Positions 22,081 through 35,000 of a stretch of DNA of 64,000 bases are shown here, in pieces (position 1 is the stretch's first letter; each line of letters starts with the position of its first letter). The notes beneath the pieces were generated by a model, which made no database searches, had not been told where the DNA came from, and saw only the letters and a list, made by a program, of their open reading frames with translations. A program made the translations under genes and the position numbers. Location: assembly GCF_020497125.1 (NCBI RefSeq), contig NC_059075.1, forward strand, positions 110,337,222 to 110,401,221, written 5' to 3'. Source of the DNA: Mauremys mutica (lineage: Eukaryota; Chordata; Testudines; Geoemydidae).

Positions 22081-23020
22081 ACACCAAGCCCAAGAACCAG
22101 AATTAAGCCTGGTCTACACTACGCGTTTAAACCAGTTTTAGGAGCGTAAAACCGATTTAATGCCACACCCGTCCACACTAAGAGGCCCTTTATATCGGTA
22201 TAAAGGGCTCTTTAAACCGGTTTCTGTACTCCTCCCTAACGAGAGGAGTAGTGCTAATATCGGTATTACCATATCGGATTGGGGTTAGTGTGGCCGCAGA
22301 TCGATGGTATTGGCCTCCGGGCGGTATCCCACAGTGCACCACTGACCGCTCTGGACAGCAATCTGAACTCGGATGCAGTGGCCAGGTAGACAGGAAAAGC
22401 CCCGCGAACTTTTGAATATTTCCTGTTTGCCCAGCGTGGAGCTCCGATCAACACGGGTGGTGATGCAGTTAAAAATCAAAATAAAGAAAGAGCTCCTGCA
22501 TGGACGATGCGGACGTGATCGCTGTAAGGGCAGGCAAATCTGTTCTATCAGCACTCCGTTACAGAAGACGAAATTCAAAATCATTTTTTAAATATCTCCA
22601 GACAGATGCCATAGCAGGGACTCAGCGCACTGCTGCGTGACAAGCGTAACGGAAAGCCAAAGAATCAAATGGACGCTCATGGACTGGAGGACTCAAGCTA
22701 TCCCACAGTTCCTGCAGTCTCTGAAAAGCATTTGCATTCTTGGCTGAGCTCCAAATGCTTCTAGGGTCAAAAACAGTGTCCGCGGTGGGTCAGGGCATAG
22801 CTAGGCAATTTACGCACCCCCCCACCCACCCCCAGAAGTGAAAGGGAAAACAATCCTCTCTTGACTCTTTTACATGTCACCCTATCTTTACTGAATGCTG
22901 CAGATAGACGCGATGGTGCAGCACTCAACACCAACATCCTTGCTCCCCCCACGCTATGGATGGCTGATGGTACAATACGACTGGTATCCGTCCTCATCAT
23001 CAGCCTATTGGCACATGGGG

Positions 23021-23135
23021 CAGTGCAAAAGGACTGGTAACCATGCTGACTAGCATCTGTTAGGTCGATCAAGGGCGCCTGGTCCTAATTTTTCCTGGTA
23101 GATGGTACAGTATGGCTGATAACCATCGTCATCAT
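23021..23135 (+). repeat. Internal repeated module, copy 1
   Basis: CAGTGCAAAAGGACTGGTA is followed about 80 bp later by GGTAGATGGTACAGTATGG and CTGATAACCATC. The same pair occurs at 23638-23735, so this part of the 2.1-kb element was duplicated. Confidence 0.75.
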
Positions 23136-23637
23136 AGCAACAGGGGGCTGAGCTCCATCAGCCCCCACCCTTCATGTGTAAAGAAAAGATTCAATTGCCC
23201 CTGAACTAGCAGAGGGATGCTGGGCTCCTCTCCTACACACTCCTTACTGTCCTGTCTGGACTATCATAGCAGCTGGAGGCTGCCTTCCACTCATTTCTCA
23301 CTAACAAGTCACTGTGTCATCACACAAGTGGGGCGACAATGCTATTGTAGCCCAGGAAGGCTGGGGGAAGAACAGAATGAACAGGTGGGGTTGTTGCAGG
23401 AGCACCCCCTGTGAATAGCATACAGCTCATAATTTCTGCAGGATCTGACACAGAACAGCTGTGCTCTCTGGTTATGATATACAGTTGTTCTCTAGTACAC
23501 TTGCCCATATTCTAGGCAGGACTGATTCTATTTTTAGATACCAAAAAGGAGGGATTGACTCAGGGAGTCATTCCCAATTTTGGCTTTTGCGCCCCTGGCT
23601 AAGAGCAGCCAGGGGCACTTATGACAGCAGCAAATGG

Positions 23638-23735
23638 AACAGTGCAAAAGGACTGGTAGCCACGATCATCTTATTACCAATTTATGATATGGTAGATGGT
23701 ACAATATGGCTGATAACCATCTCTGCTATCATGCA
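23638..23735 (+). repeat. Internal repeated module, copy 2
   Basis: Second copy of the 23021-23135 module with a shorter, diverged middle. A third, weaker copy of the GATGGTACAATA word is near 22965. Confidence 0.75.
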
Positions 23736-24217
23736 AAAGCAAAAGCATGCTGCTGTGTAGCGCTGCTGAATCGCCTCTGTGAGCGGCATCTAGTACACAT
23801 ACGGTGACAGTCACAAAAGGCGAAACAGGCTCCATGATTGCCATGCTATGGCATCTTCCAGGGCAATCCAGGGAAAAAAGGCATGAAATGCTTGTCTGCC
23901 GTTGCTTTCCCAGCGGAAGGAGTGACTGACGACATTTACCCAGAACCCCCCGCGACAATGATTTTTGCCCCATCAGGCACTGGGATCTCAACCCGGAAAT
24001 TCAAAGGGGCGGGGGAGGCTGCGGGAACTATGGGATAGCTACGGAGTAGCTACCCACAGTGCAATGCTCCAGAAATCGACGCTAGCATCGGACCGTGGAC
24101 GCACACCACCGATTTAATGTGTTTAGTGTGGCCGCGCACACTCGATTTTATACAATCTGTTTTGTTAAACCGGTTTATGTAAATTCGGAATAATCCCGTA
24201 GTGTAGACGTACCCTTA

Positions 24218-25770
24218 AATCAAGGTATTATGACCCTCAGGAGACTAAACTATTGTATGCCACAGGCAGAGAACAGGAGGGACTAAGGTGCACCAATGCC
24301 TAAGGACCCTGTAATAGCAGATACTTCATTTAGAGAGATATACCCTGATTATCCTGGCACCTATATCCCATGGTTCAGAGGAAAGTGAAACAGAACTTCT
24401 GATATTATGCTTAAAGCACAAAATGTAGGTTATCTGTGCTCCTGAACTACCCATAGTAAGCATATCAGTGTGGATGCATCTCAAGTGGACCTACACATAC
24501 TCCATACTTTATCAGGGAGTGTAACCCTGTGCTCAGCCAAAAGACAAGAGCCTTCATTGAAGATGCCAGCAGGTGTGTGCATTTGTGAATGAACAGCAAC
24601 ATGAAAAACAGCTTAAACAGATTTCAAGGCCAGGATACCTACTCTCTCTTTTTTAAATGTTAACAAAATATCACTCAACGTGACTGGTGCACGAATGTAA
24701 GGAATGGAGGGGAGATGTGGAGACAATCTGAGCAACAATATTCCACTAAAAATAATGCTTGCACTGCTTGTGCCCACCAGTCTGCTCAGCAACAGAGATG
24801 GGGTTGGGAACAATATGAGGAGCCACTGAAGGTGTACTCATTTAGCTAGGAGGAAAAGCTAGGAAGGGCAGAGTGACAGAAACCCAGGCATGTGATGGGC
24901 TGTACAAAGAGGGTGGTCCATATGTAAAAAATAGAATCCAAGGAGAATGCATATGGAGAAGTGACCCATAAACATGGTATTTTCACAGGGAAAGGCATCT
25001 TTTTAATATATCTTATTGTTATAATATTGGAAGAACATCTGTAACTTAATTCCACACCTTTTTGTCTCAGATAAATATGCCACATCAATCACCATGAGGA
25101 CTGACATCTTCTACACAGCATTGGTACAAAGGTAGCAGCGATGCTACAAGCTACCACCTTGATCCACTTAACATGCCTCAACTCTGGCTGAAGGGATTAC
25201 TTCTAGAGGGGTACTATAAACCGTGTTATGATGGGATAGTCCAGTATGGAAACTAACATGTCAGTGCAAATGAAAGTAGGATATCCGGAGCTGAGATGAA
25301 ATTTCCCCCATCCCTCAAGAGGAAGCAAATACTATCACTTCTATGGAAGAAAAGTTTCTCGCCATTTTGCTTGGAAAGTCAATCAAGAAAAAGACGAATA
25401 AGACAGTTATGAGAGAAAAAGAATTAATCAGAAGCTTTGAGATCTGTACTGTTCACTCACACTTTAGCATCTCTCTCCCTACTCCCCCCTCCCCATTCCA
25501 GTTCACCCCACCTCTTATTCCCACTTGGGGTATTGGTCCCAAAGTTACTCTTCTCCTTATCAGATCCTATCACAATTTACGCACTACCGATCTGCATTTC
25601 TTTTGGACGTGATACCAAATTTGTACAGTAAATAGAGTTAAATGTGTTTGAACTATTGCAAAACATCCATTAAACTGCCCTTGGAAAAATGATAATGAAC
25701 TGGAGGAGTTTTGTGTTTTCTTTTTTTTTTTTCTTTTCTTCTTTTATAAGTCTGCATTTAGGTGTGTTGA
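24218..25770. other. Region upstream of the MUC6 promoter
   Basis: No gene or recognised repeat. A pyrimidine-rich tract (about 25718-25745) lies shortly before the core promoter. No divergent mucin first exon was seen on the minus strand. Confidence 0.45.
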
Positions 25771-25773
25771 GCC

Positions 25774-25877
25774 TGATAAGGTGAAAGATCCTGTTTGGCG
25801 ATTACTCCACTTTGCCAGCTGTTGCAATTTCTGAAGTCCATGGGAATGAGGGAGGGCTTTGCCATTCTATATATAAA
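25774..25877 (+). promoter_or_regulatory. MUC6: Predicted MUC6 core promoter
   Basis: A clean TATATAAA box is at 25870-25877, about 120 bp before the start codon, so transcription should begin near 25900-25908 and give a 5' UTR of about 85-90 nt without an upstream ATG. A GATA-type site TGATAAG is at 25774-25780 and an E-box CAGCTG near 25817. GATA factors drive gastric mucin genes in mammals, which makes the site plausible but unproven. Confidence 0.65.
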
Positions 25878-25991
25878 GCATCCAAGCTTGAAAAGGCAAG
25901 CTTTGAAGGTGGCAGCAGCAGCACTGCCCCTTTTGAGCAGGTAGGGGCGGAGAGCCCTGAAAAAAGAAACTCTTCACTCAAGGCAAACACC

Positions 25992-26043
25992 ATGCTTTTG
26001 GCACTACTACTAATAATTTCCTGCAGTTTTCTACACTGCACAG
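25992..26043 (+). CDS. MUC6: MUC6 exon 1 (coding part): signal peptide
   Basis: ATG at 25992 with A at -3 (ACCATG). It codes M-L-L-A-L-L-L-I-I-S-C-S-F-L-H-C-T plus one base, a typical secretory signal: hydrophobic core then small or polar residues. The donor GTAAGT starts at 26044. No other ATG lies between the predicted transcription start and this codon. Intron 1 is about 8.8 kb. Confidence 0.9.
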
Positions 26044-29000
26044 GTAAGTCTAAGATCTCTAGCTAGACATGAGATTTCTTTGGATGGATGTCTGACTAAG
26101 TGTTATTCAAAGGGAAATAGGTATACAATGAAACAAGGGGACATGGCAGTGTGTGATGTTAGAAGATTCCATTATTATGATTATGGGATGCAGACTTTTT
26201 CCCCATCCTCAGTGGAATTACAATCATTTCCATTTATGTTTTTCCCATCAGAAGTTTAAAATATGCAGCTGCATATTTTACAAACACATGACTGAAAATA
26301 CGACCCAATAGAACAATTTTAAATTATTTTTTTCCCCTACCTACTCTCTCTATTTGGAATTTCTGGTTAGTGAGGCTCTTGGTGGATCATTTACTGCATG
26401 GTACATAGTAAGTGAATTATGTCACATCCCTCAAAAACATAGAACCTTCACTGGCCAATGGTAAATTGTATATTGTGTTTGCAAACACAAAGGGTCTGCA
26501 TCCTGCAGTAGCTCTACATGGAGCGCTCACATTGATGCTAGTGGGAGACCTGCCTATGTACCCTCTGTAGAATTGTGCCTGTTAAGAACGGTGCACCAGG
26601 TCTTAAATATGTGTCAGAGAAAGGGTATATTTTTTCTTGATTAAGCCCATTCTTTAAAAGAGGACTTCCATGCTTGAAATGTGGGAAATTGTTCAAATCT
26701 ATAAAATGCTCAAATGGAATCTCTCAATGTGTTTTTCTAGCTCTTTATATAAAACTAATCGATTTATATTTTATTAAGGGATCTACCCACCCAACCTTTT
26801 TGGATGTCATTGATTAATTATTTATTTATTTTTAGGCTGAAAAGCAAATATGTTGAATCTGTAATGTGCCTCTTTTTCCTGCAAGTACTTGCACTAGATT
26901 ATTTGAGGGCCTTCTTTACTTTGTGATTAATTTGTGTTGTTTTAGACTGTGGTTTCCTTTTCTTCTATTTGTTCTATGTCTGCTTCATAATTATCAGCTA
27001 TTACAATTGCTCTGAAGGCTGCCAAAAATGTTTCAAGCACATGGTCCAAGCTGTTAAAACGCATAATTTATTTAGCTTAGTTTGAACAAAGCTATATTTA
27101 TTTCTTCTGTATTGTGTTTACCACACTTAATGGCCCATATAATACTAATCCAGTAACAGTACATATTATTCTTAAATCAGAGATTTGTACTGTAACTGGA
27201 GAAAGAAAAATATGAACAATTAAAGCCTTATGTAAACTCCACAGGCCAATTTTTTATCTCAGTTATACAGGTATAAATCCCACAATATCTCTACTGACTT
27301 CATTAACACCATTGAACCAAGATCAGAATATGCCTCCTGAATCCTAAATCTAAGTCAGGTGCCAAGTTACTTATCAACATGGTATCAAGTATTAGATCTG
27401 AGTTCTGTAATAAGTCATCATCAAGGAGGCTTAAAGTGCAGTTTTAATAAAAGTAAAGGTGTCTATAAAATTATATAGTGGGGTTCCATATTTGCTCAGT
27501 GTCACTCACATCCAGATCAAATGCATCCCATTTTGAAGTAAAACAATTATTTATCTAATTGACATCACTGCATAATCAACCTAGAATGTGAAAAATCAAA
27601 CTGGGTTGTTTGTTTTTTTTTCTTACCTAACCACCGGTAATAAAGATTCTGTAATCAGAACCTAAGCGATAGCTTAGGGATAGTACAGAGCCCTTATCAC
27701 TGTCATTGTTTTAAGTTGAGCCCAGATAGATAGTAGCCAAAAGCTACTACCATTGCTATTTGGTTACCTTAGGTGGTAGTTTCAATGTAGTTCATAGTGG
27801 TCAAGTCCTACAGTTGATATCCTTGTTGATAGTCACTGGAGAAGGACCAAGAAATGAATAAATATGGAGGCTGAAATTTCTTACCTCTAAAGATAAACCC
27901 TCCTGGTCAAAGTTTGAGGCACACTGATGGGACAGTGCAGTTGTACGTCTAATATAGAAAACTATAGGACTTAAGTCACTTGCTAGGATCATCTGGGTAT
28001 ATCTCATTTAATCAATTCCCTGCCACTGTAGGGGCCTCAGGCTTTGATGCACCTCAGTCCTTCCTCTTCTCTGTCCATAGCACACAATTGTTTAGTTTTC
28101 TGTGGGCTGTAATACTTTGGTCTAATTGTGGTTGTTGGGCTTGGCATTGGGGAAGCTGGATGCTGTTTGGTGGTCTATGATATACAGGAGTTCTGACTAG
28201 ATGAGCTGGTGGCCAATTCTGGCCTGCCACTCTATGATTCTATATCTATGGCTCCAGGCCTATCAAATGTAGAAGCTTTCATGAATACTAAATGCACATT
28301 TTTTAAAAGAGCCATTAAGGGGTAAGTCCACTAAGGAAGCATGAAGCAAACTAGAGCCTAGCTTGTTCTTCCATAGCTCCAATGGCTCTGCAGTGCTAAG
28401 AGGAATAAATCTTATTTTGCCTATGAAGCATACAGCTAGACTCAGACACACTGGGAACAGAAATGTTGAGTAAGATGTTGAGTGTCATTTTTGCATATTT
28501 TGCCTATACTCACATGTTATGTTTAAATGTTAACCCACACATTCACAGTAAATTGAGAATTTACTGTTGAACCCTGCTCCTCCACAGATTTCCTGTGTGA
28601 CCTTGGGCAAGTGACTTAGCCTCCCTGGGTATGTCTACCCTGCAATTGGGAGGTGTCATTGTAGCATGTATAGGCATACCAGAGCTAGCTCTGATCAAGT
28701 TAGCTTGCTAAAAATAACAGCAATGCCATGGCAGCACAGACAATGGCATGAGCTAGCCACCCAGGAACAAGCCCACCCCAGAGCATGGGTACATACTTAG
28801 GCAGCTAGCCCACACCACTGTCATACTGCCATTTTGAGTGAGCTAGTTTGGGTGCTGCAATCGCCCCCCCCCCCATTGTAGTACAGACATATATTTGGGC
28901 CTCAGGGCTTGTCTACACAAACATTTAGTTCACAGAAAGCTGGGTATGAACATACCCCACACTAACCCGCTGCACCCTGGGACAGTAAGTCTGTGGCAAG

Positions 29001-32000
29001 CTAGTGTGGGGTAGATTCACACCCCAGCATACCACAAACTAAATGTTTGTATAGACATATCGTCAGTTCTCCGTCTGTAAAATGGGGATAGTAACACTGT
29101 CCTACCTCAGAGGTGTGTTGTAATGGTCTCAAGTTGCAGTAGGAAAGGTTTAGGTTGGATATTAGGAAAAACTTTGTCACTAGGAGGGTGGTGAAGCACT
29201 GGCCTGGGTAACCTAGGGAGGTGGTGGAATCTCCTTCCTTAGAGGTTTTTAAGGTCAGGCTTGACAAAACCCTGGCTGGGATGATTTAGTTGGGGATTAG
29301 GTCCTGCTTTGAGCAGGGGAGTGGACTAGATGACCTCCTGAGGTCCCTTCCAACCCTGATATTCTATTATTCTATGATTCCATGATAAATACATTAAAGT
29401 TTGTGAGGCACTCCGCTATTACCATGATATGACCCATATAAGTACCCAGTAAATAGATAGAATGTGTGCTGCACTACCAATACAATGATTAGCTATTCCC
29501 AGAATCATTCCCTGACAAGCAGCCATGTTTTGGATGAAGGATTTAACATTACAATTGTACATTTTAGACATAATATTCACATTGTTCAGTTGGGATCATA
29601 AAAGTAAATGCTGAATTAGTTATTTCAAACAAGTCTTTAAAATATAATAATTTTAAGTGGACATGAATCTGCACCTAAACCTGTGATCTGAACCCCCTGA
29701 TCTTTGGTTTGGAGTTTTCAGAGTTTTATAATCTGGATCCAAACTGCATGACTAGCCCTTATCTGTATAATGGACTAAACCAAATTCCCTAGATCCAATG
29801 TCCCTCCCCTGAACTCTGGGAGTTTCAAATCTATATCCAAATTTTGCAGCTTACGCCCATCTCTAATTTTAAATTGATATATTCATTGTTACAGTGTGTA
29901 TATGGTAAAAAACCTCTCGGAAATCTTGAGTCTTGGTTACTTGTTCTGGAGCCAACTCAAATAAGTGTACATTAGCTTTATACAGCAAACATGACTGATA
30001 ATGCAAACTGGATTAAGATGGTTAGTTTTAACTATATCTTGATATAAGGGCTCCTACTTTACTGATATTTAATTGTGGCTTACTTAGTTTGACTGTCACA
30101 GTAGACTTAGCCAGCCTTGGATCCTAAAGAGATATTGTATACTTATACAGTACTTACTATAACGATGTGCATAGCTAGGTACTCCCATGGAGGTAATCAT
30201 GCTATGCTGTCACCTAGTTGAGAAAGAGATAAAAGTAATTTAATAACTTTAGACTGACTAGAAATAATGGTGAACATATTGTAGTTAGATTAGATTTTTA
30301 CTATTGCAGTTACAAGTTGAGCATTGGCATTATCTTTAATTATCATCATGCAAATTCATCTTATATTTTTTGGTTATTTATTTTAACCCTCCTATCTGCT
30401 TCTCCAGAGTTACAAAGTATCAATACAGAGTGTACCCCAACCCACCACACAGCTAGCTACAGCATACAAATTTCTACAACTTCTGCTTGTCTACCTACCC
30501 ATAAGTAATTTCACAACATACATTCACACTTGTAAATGTGTATGTTATTTTATATATACTTCTCCAAAACATGTTTTATTCAGTTTTAACAATGCTGTAC
30601 CAAAAGAAATACTGTTTCATTTATAAATCTATGTGTATATCTACCATCTTAAAAAAGTGCCAGTAAAAACAAATTTAAAAAAAAACAAGTTCTAAGCTTG
30701 ATTACAAATTTAAGAGTATTTTTACTCTTAATGTGAGGATAAGCTCCCATTAATGCAAATATTCCAGGAGGTGTGTAGATAATATGTTACCTAGTGTATT
30801 AACCCCTTCTCTGCTATGTTTTGCTGAAGTTCCATGCTGCAGTGGAACATGGCAAAATTCCTTTGAAGCGATGATATTTTGTAGGAATGTAAGTGGTTTA
30901 AAAATGACACAACTAATGCTGAGCAAAATTTGAAATGTCCATCTCATGGGAAATTCCAACAAAGGTTTTCACCCCAAATTGTGACAAAAAGTTGAAATTG
31001 CAAAAATTTTCACAGTACAGAAATTCTGAAAAATTTTGATATGGAAATATCAAACAATTTCATTTCAACATTTTAATTAAAATGAAACATTCTGACATTC
31101 CCAAAATAGAAATGTTGTGTTTCAAGTCAGTTCAATATTTAACTGCATTTTCACATAGTGGTGCATGGCCTCATGGGAACTGTAGTTTGGGAATCCAATG
31201 CCCGCCATGATCCCCAATGAGCCAGGCTCCTTGGCTGGACTACATCTCCCATAGTACACCCAGAGTCATGTGACTCTCACGGTGCACCAAAAGCAGCTTG
31301 GTCAGAGGAAAATCCACATTGCATTATGGGAAGATTTAGTCCTCCAGGAAGCCCAGTCCACAGGAGAAAATAAAGTCCAAAGTACAACTCCCATAAAACA
31401 ATGCATTGATAGGGAAATGCAGTTTAATATCATTTTTAAGAAGTTCAGTACAGAAAGTTCTGAGTCAGCTCAAAAACCCAAATTTTTCATTTCAATTTTC
31501 CCAACAGAAAATAGCAAATTCTGGCAACATCTAATTTTTCAAATGGAAAATTTCCATTTTTCAGAAAGTGCATTTTCTGTCAGAAAACCATTTTGATGGA
31601 AAATTCCCACCGAGCTCTTACATAGGACTGCACACGAGTTACATTTTGGTTAATAAAATTACCAGGATGTTCTCACAAAATCTTTTTAGAGCTAGACAAG
31701 GAAGGGTGAATATGCCTGGTGAGCAAAATTACTGTATTATAATCATTTGCGTAGTTAAAATATGAATCCATATTTTGAAGAGCAGAAATTTTTGGAGCAA
31801 AAAAGTTAATGCAAATTTAATGTACTTAATTATCTCTGTTACATTTGCATGTCCCTTTACTCAATACTATTTATTCCATTTAGTTATTCTGCTTCCTGAA
31901 ACAAAGTAAGAGTAGCATAGACTTAGCATTTTGAAGCTGTTTGGCATGCTTGAACTGTGACAGCATTAAAAATCAGCACACTATCTATTCTGAGCTAAAA

Positions 32001-35000
32001 GATTATTCACTTTTGGGGCTCAGAAGCAATTAAAAAAAATGTTTTACATCAGGCTCACTAGATGAGTCTGCCTTTCAAGTGATGCTTTAAGGCTCTCTCT
32101 CAAGTCCTGCTTAGCAAATATCTACAAAAGGCATCAACTTCTGTGAATAGGGGTAGGAGTGACTCAGGTTTCACAGCCTGGGATTTAGGTGTAGCAACTG
32201 TGGAACTTTTCACGCACCTTCAGTGGATTCATGAACAAATAGATGACTCCATACAAAAGACTTGGAAAGTTCAGCCACCACACTGGATCTGAACAATGAA
32301 ACCTCACTCACCATGCAGCCTTCTTACCTAATTATGTGCCTCTCTTTTTGCTCCTCATTGTAACGGACGCACTGGGAACATACCAGGGGCAGAAGAGGGC
32401 ATAACTGGAGCACATTGTCCTCTGTAAATACCTGACATGCATAACAACTCATAGGGATTATTTCAAGATGGCAAAATTAAGAGCAACCAGTGGCCTATTC
32501 TGTTCTAAATTATGCCAGAAGCTGAGACCAGCCTTGGCCAAGCCCAGGATCTGAGGGTATACAGGTATAGTCTGTCATGCTCTGATATTAGCTATCTCAG
32601 ACCATTGTGGAACTAAAAGTGCTGATTGCCTGGTGAGGTGACTGGCAGCTGGTGGTCTAGTGACTAGTGAAGTAGTTCCACAAAGTTTTTCTCTCATCAC
32701 TTGAAGACAACAAAAATTGTTACATTATTACCATTACTGATTCTAAGGGTTTGGCTATATGAATACTTAGTTAGCAGCAAGCTAGTGTAAATCTACCCCA
32801 TACTAACCTTCTCACGCACTAAGCATCCATGTGAACCCTGCTGCCGTGCATTAGAAGTTCCTTTGTGTACTTTGATCTACCCCTCTTAGAACAAATTGTA
32901 GATTAAAGTGCACTAAGGAACATTTAGTGCATGACAGCAAGGTCCTCACAGACACTTAGTGCACAGTAGGCTATTATAGGGTAGATTTACACTGCAGGTT
33001 GCTGCAAACTATGTCTTCATACACACAAGCCCTAAGGTTATGAAATTTCATTTATTTTGAACTCTGTAGTTACTTGTTTCCTCTGTGAGACAGCACACCT
33101 CTGATGTTGTCATAGGTTGTGAAGAAAGCATTGTTGGTAGATAGATTTCCATCACTTCAGTAATTTCCAATCTGTTTAGGGCACTTCCCAGAGATAGCTA
33201 TCATCACTGCAGTATCTTAGCTCTCACAAACATAACTGAATTTATCCTCACAACAGCATGTGTGATAAGTACTATCCCAGTGGGAAACTGAGACAGGAAG
33301 ATTAGGTAATTTGACAGAGCCACAGGAATTGAACCATGATCTCCTTGAGTTGCAGCTCATTGCCTTAACCAGAAGATTATCTTGCCTCATATCTCTTCAA
33401 ATGAGGAGTTTGTGCATTTAAAATACATTTACTTGTAATCCAGTTTGGCTGCCCTGGTTCTCTCCGGATTTTCTACGGCTTTACAAAATGTAAGAAGAGA
33501 ATCATCTTGTTAGCTTTCTTTCTTTCCTCTCCTGTCTCAGCATCATACACCAACACCTGGGGAACTACCAAACCTGGCTGCTGCAGATGCTGCAGTAACT
33601 CCTCTATGTGCAACGAGGCTCTTCAAAAATAAGATTCAACTAGGCTTAATTTGATTGAAGTATCAGGATCCCTTCCACACGCCTCACTTCTGTAAAAATG
33701 CCAGAAAACACTATATCATATGCGGCCATGAGACCATGCAGAAAGTCAGGGGCGGATCTAGCAATTTCGCTGCCCCAAGCACGGCGGCACACCGCGGGGG
33801 GCGCTCTGCCGGTCGCCGGTCCCACGGCTCCGGTGGACCTCCCGCAGATGTGCCTGCAGAGGGTCCACTGGTCCCGCGGTTCCAGTGGAGCATCCGCAGG
33901 CACGCCTGTGGAGGTCCACCGGAGCCGCCTGCCGCCCTCCCGGCGACTGGCAGAGCGCCCCCCTCGGCATGCCGCCCCAAGCACGCGCTTGTTATGCTGG
34001 GGCCTGGAGCCGGCCCTGCAGAAAGTTGAGTCATTCAATATTTAAATTGTTCCTGCTCATAAAAGATGCCATAGCAGAGAATTGTTCACAGTCATCTGTC
34101 CCTACTACCATCTTTGCTCTTCCAAGAAACACTTGAGTATTCAAGCTCTTCTCTCCAATAAGCACTAGTGGGAATACCTCTTTTCATTAGCTGGCTATCT
34201 ATTTAAATCAAATTCTGCTTAAGGGAGACAAAGGCTGAAGCCTGAGAATCAAAGCTATTTTAAACACAGATAGGTCTCAACATCAGCCCACATACAAATA
34301 GGAGAGAGCACCTCAGCCATCCTCTCTACTCACTACTCACAGTGCCAACTGTTTCATCACACTCAATCAAGCACTGAGGGTGCACTGTATAGGAACTGGG
34401 TAATATCTGTTTAAACAGTTAATGAGCCCTCTAGTGGCCATCAGTGTCTTTTGTGTTTCAGAAGCCACCAGAACTCTGCAGAACAGCTGTGTATACATAT
34501 AGCTAGGCCTTGTACGTTATATATGATTAGCAAACTTTTGGATTGTTTCTTCATACTATGTATGTTGTGCAACATGTAAAAGGCACAACAGAGTGATGTG
34601 TGGCTTCTGTGGGATGCTCTTTGCTCTTGCCACTTAAAGTACCTTCCTACCAGTTGAAGAGAAGCAGTTCATTACAAGCTGTGCATGCATTGACACAAGC
34701 ACAGTAACTGTTATCCGTATGACAGTGATGAGCATAGTAAATCAAAGGACAGGAAGGAGCTTTTAAAAACTGATGCTGCATTTCTGTTTTGTCTTGTGAT
34801 GATGACTTATCTATACCTTTTTCTTTCACAGGGCTTGAAGGGAGTTATATATCCCATCAATTTCTCTACAGGCAGAAGGAGCTTCTGAAAAGAGGTAAAT
34901 ACTTTGCCTGTTATTACACATTTAAGATGAGGTTGTGCCCAATCAGCTCCAATATGGATCAGGGACCGCTTGTACAAGGCACTGAACGAAACACATAGTA

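Larger units (their letters stand above)
22106..24214. mobile_element. PIF/Harbinger-like non-autonomous element, 2.1 kb
   Basis: TTA borders both sides (22103-22105 and 24215-24217). The left terminus AGCCTGGTCTACACTACG and the reverse complement of the right terminus, GGGTACGTCTACACTACG, share GTCTACACTACG at the same distance from the edge. Subterminal AAACCGGTTT and CCGATTTAATG words also recur near both ends. No transposase frame was found, so mobility would depend on another element. The 4-bp TTAA at both edges leaves a piggyBac-type origin possible, but the T-W-A borders of its small relative at 5964 favour PIF/Harbinger. Confidence 0.78.
28571..29450 (+). repeat. MIR-type SINE split by three insertions
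   Basis: MIR core GTGTGACCTTGGGCAAGTGA is at about 28592-28611, its continuation GTCTGTAAAATGGGGATAG at 29073-29091, and its 3' part (ATTAAAGTTTGTGAGGCACT, then TATAAGTACC) at about 29392-29450. Between these lie two MITEs (28627-28899 and 28906-29062) and a CR1 tail (29131-29383). Removing them restores the MIR order. Confidence 0.75.

Noticed and set aside
25812..26066. Longer N-terminus for MUC6 starting upstream of the TATA box
   Set aside because: There is no ATG at that position, and it would lie upstream of the predicted transcription start. The ATG at 25992 gives a proper signal peptide.
33646..34136. Several overlapping open frames on both strands
   Set aside because: All fall on the palindromic GC-rich MITE with an exact 8-bp duplication. 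Mirror-image frames are expected from a palindrome.
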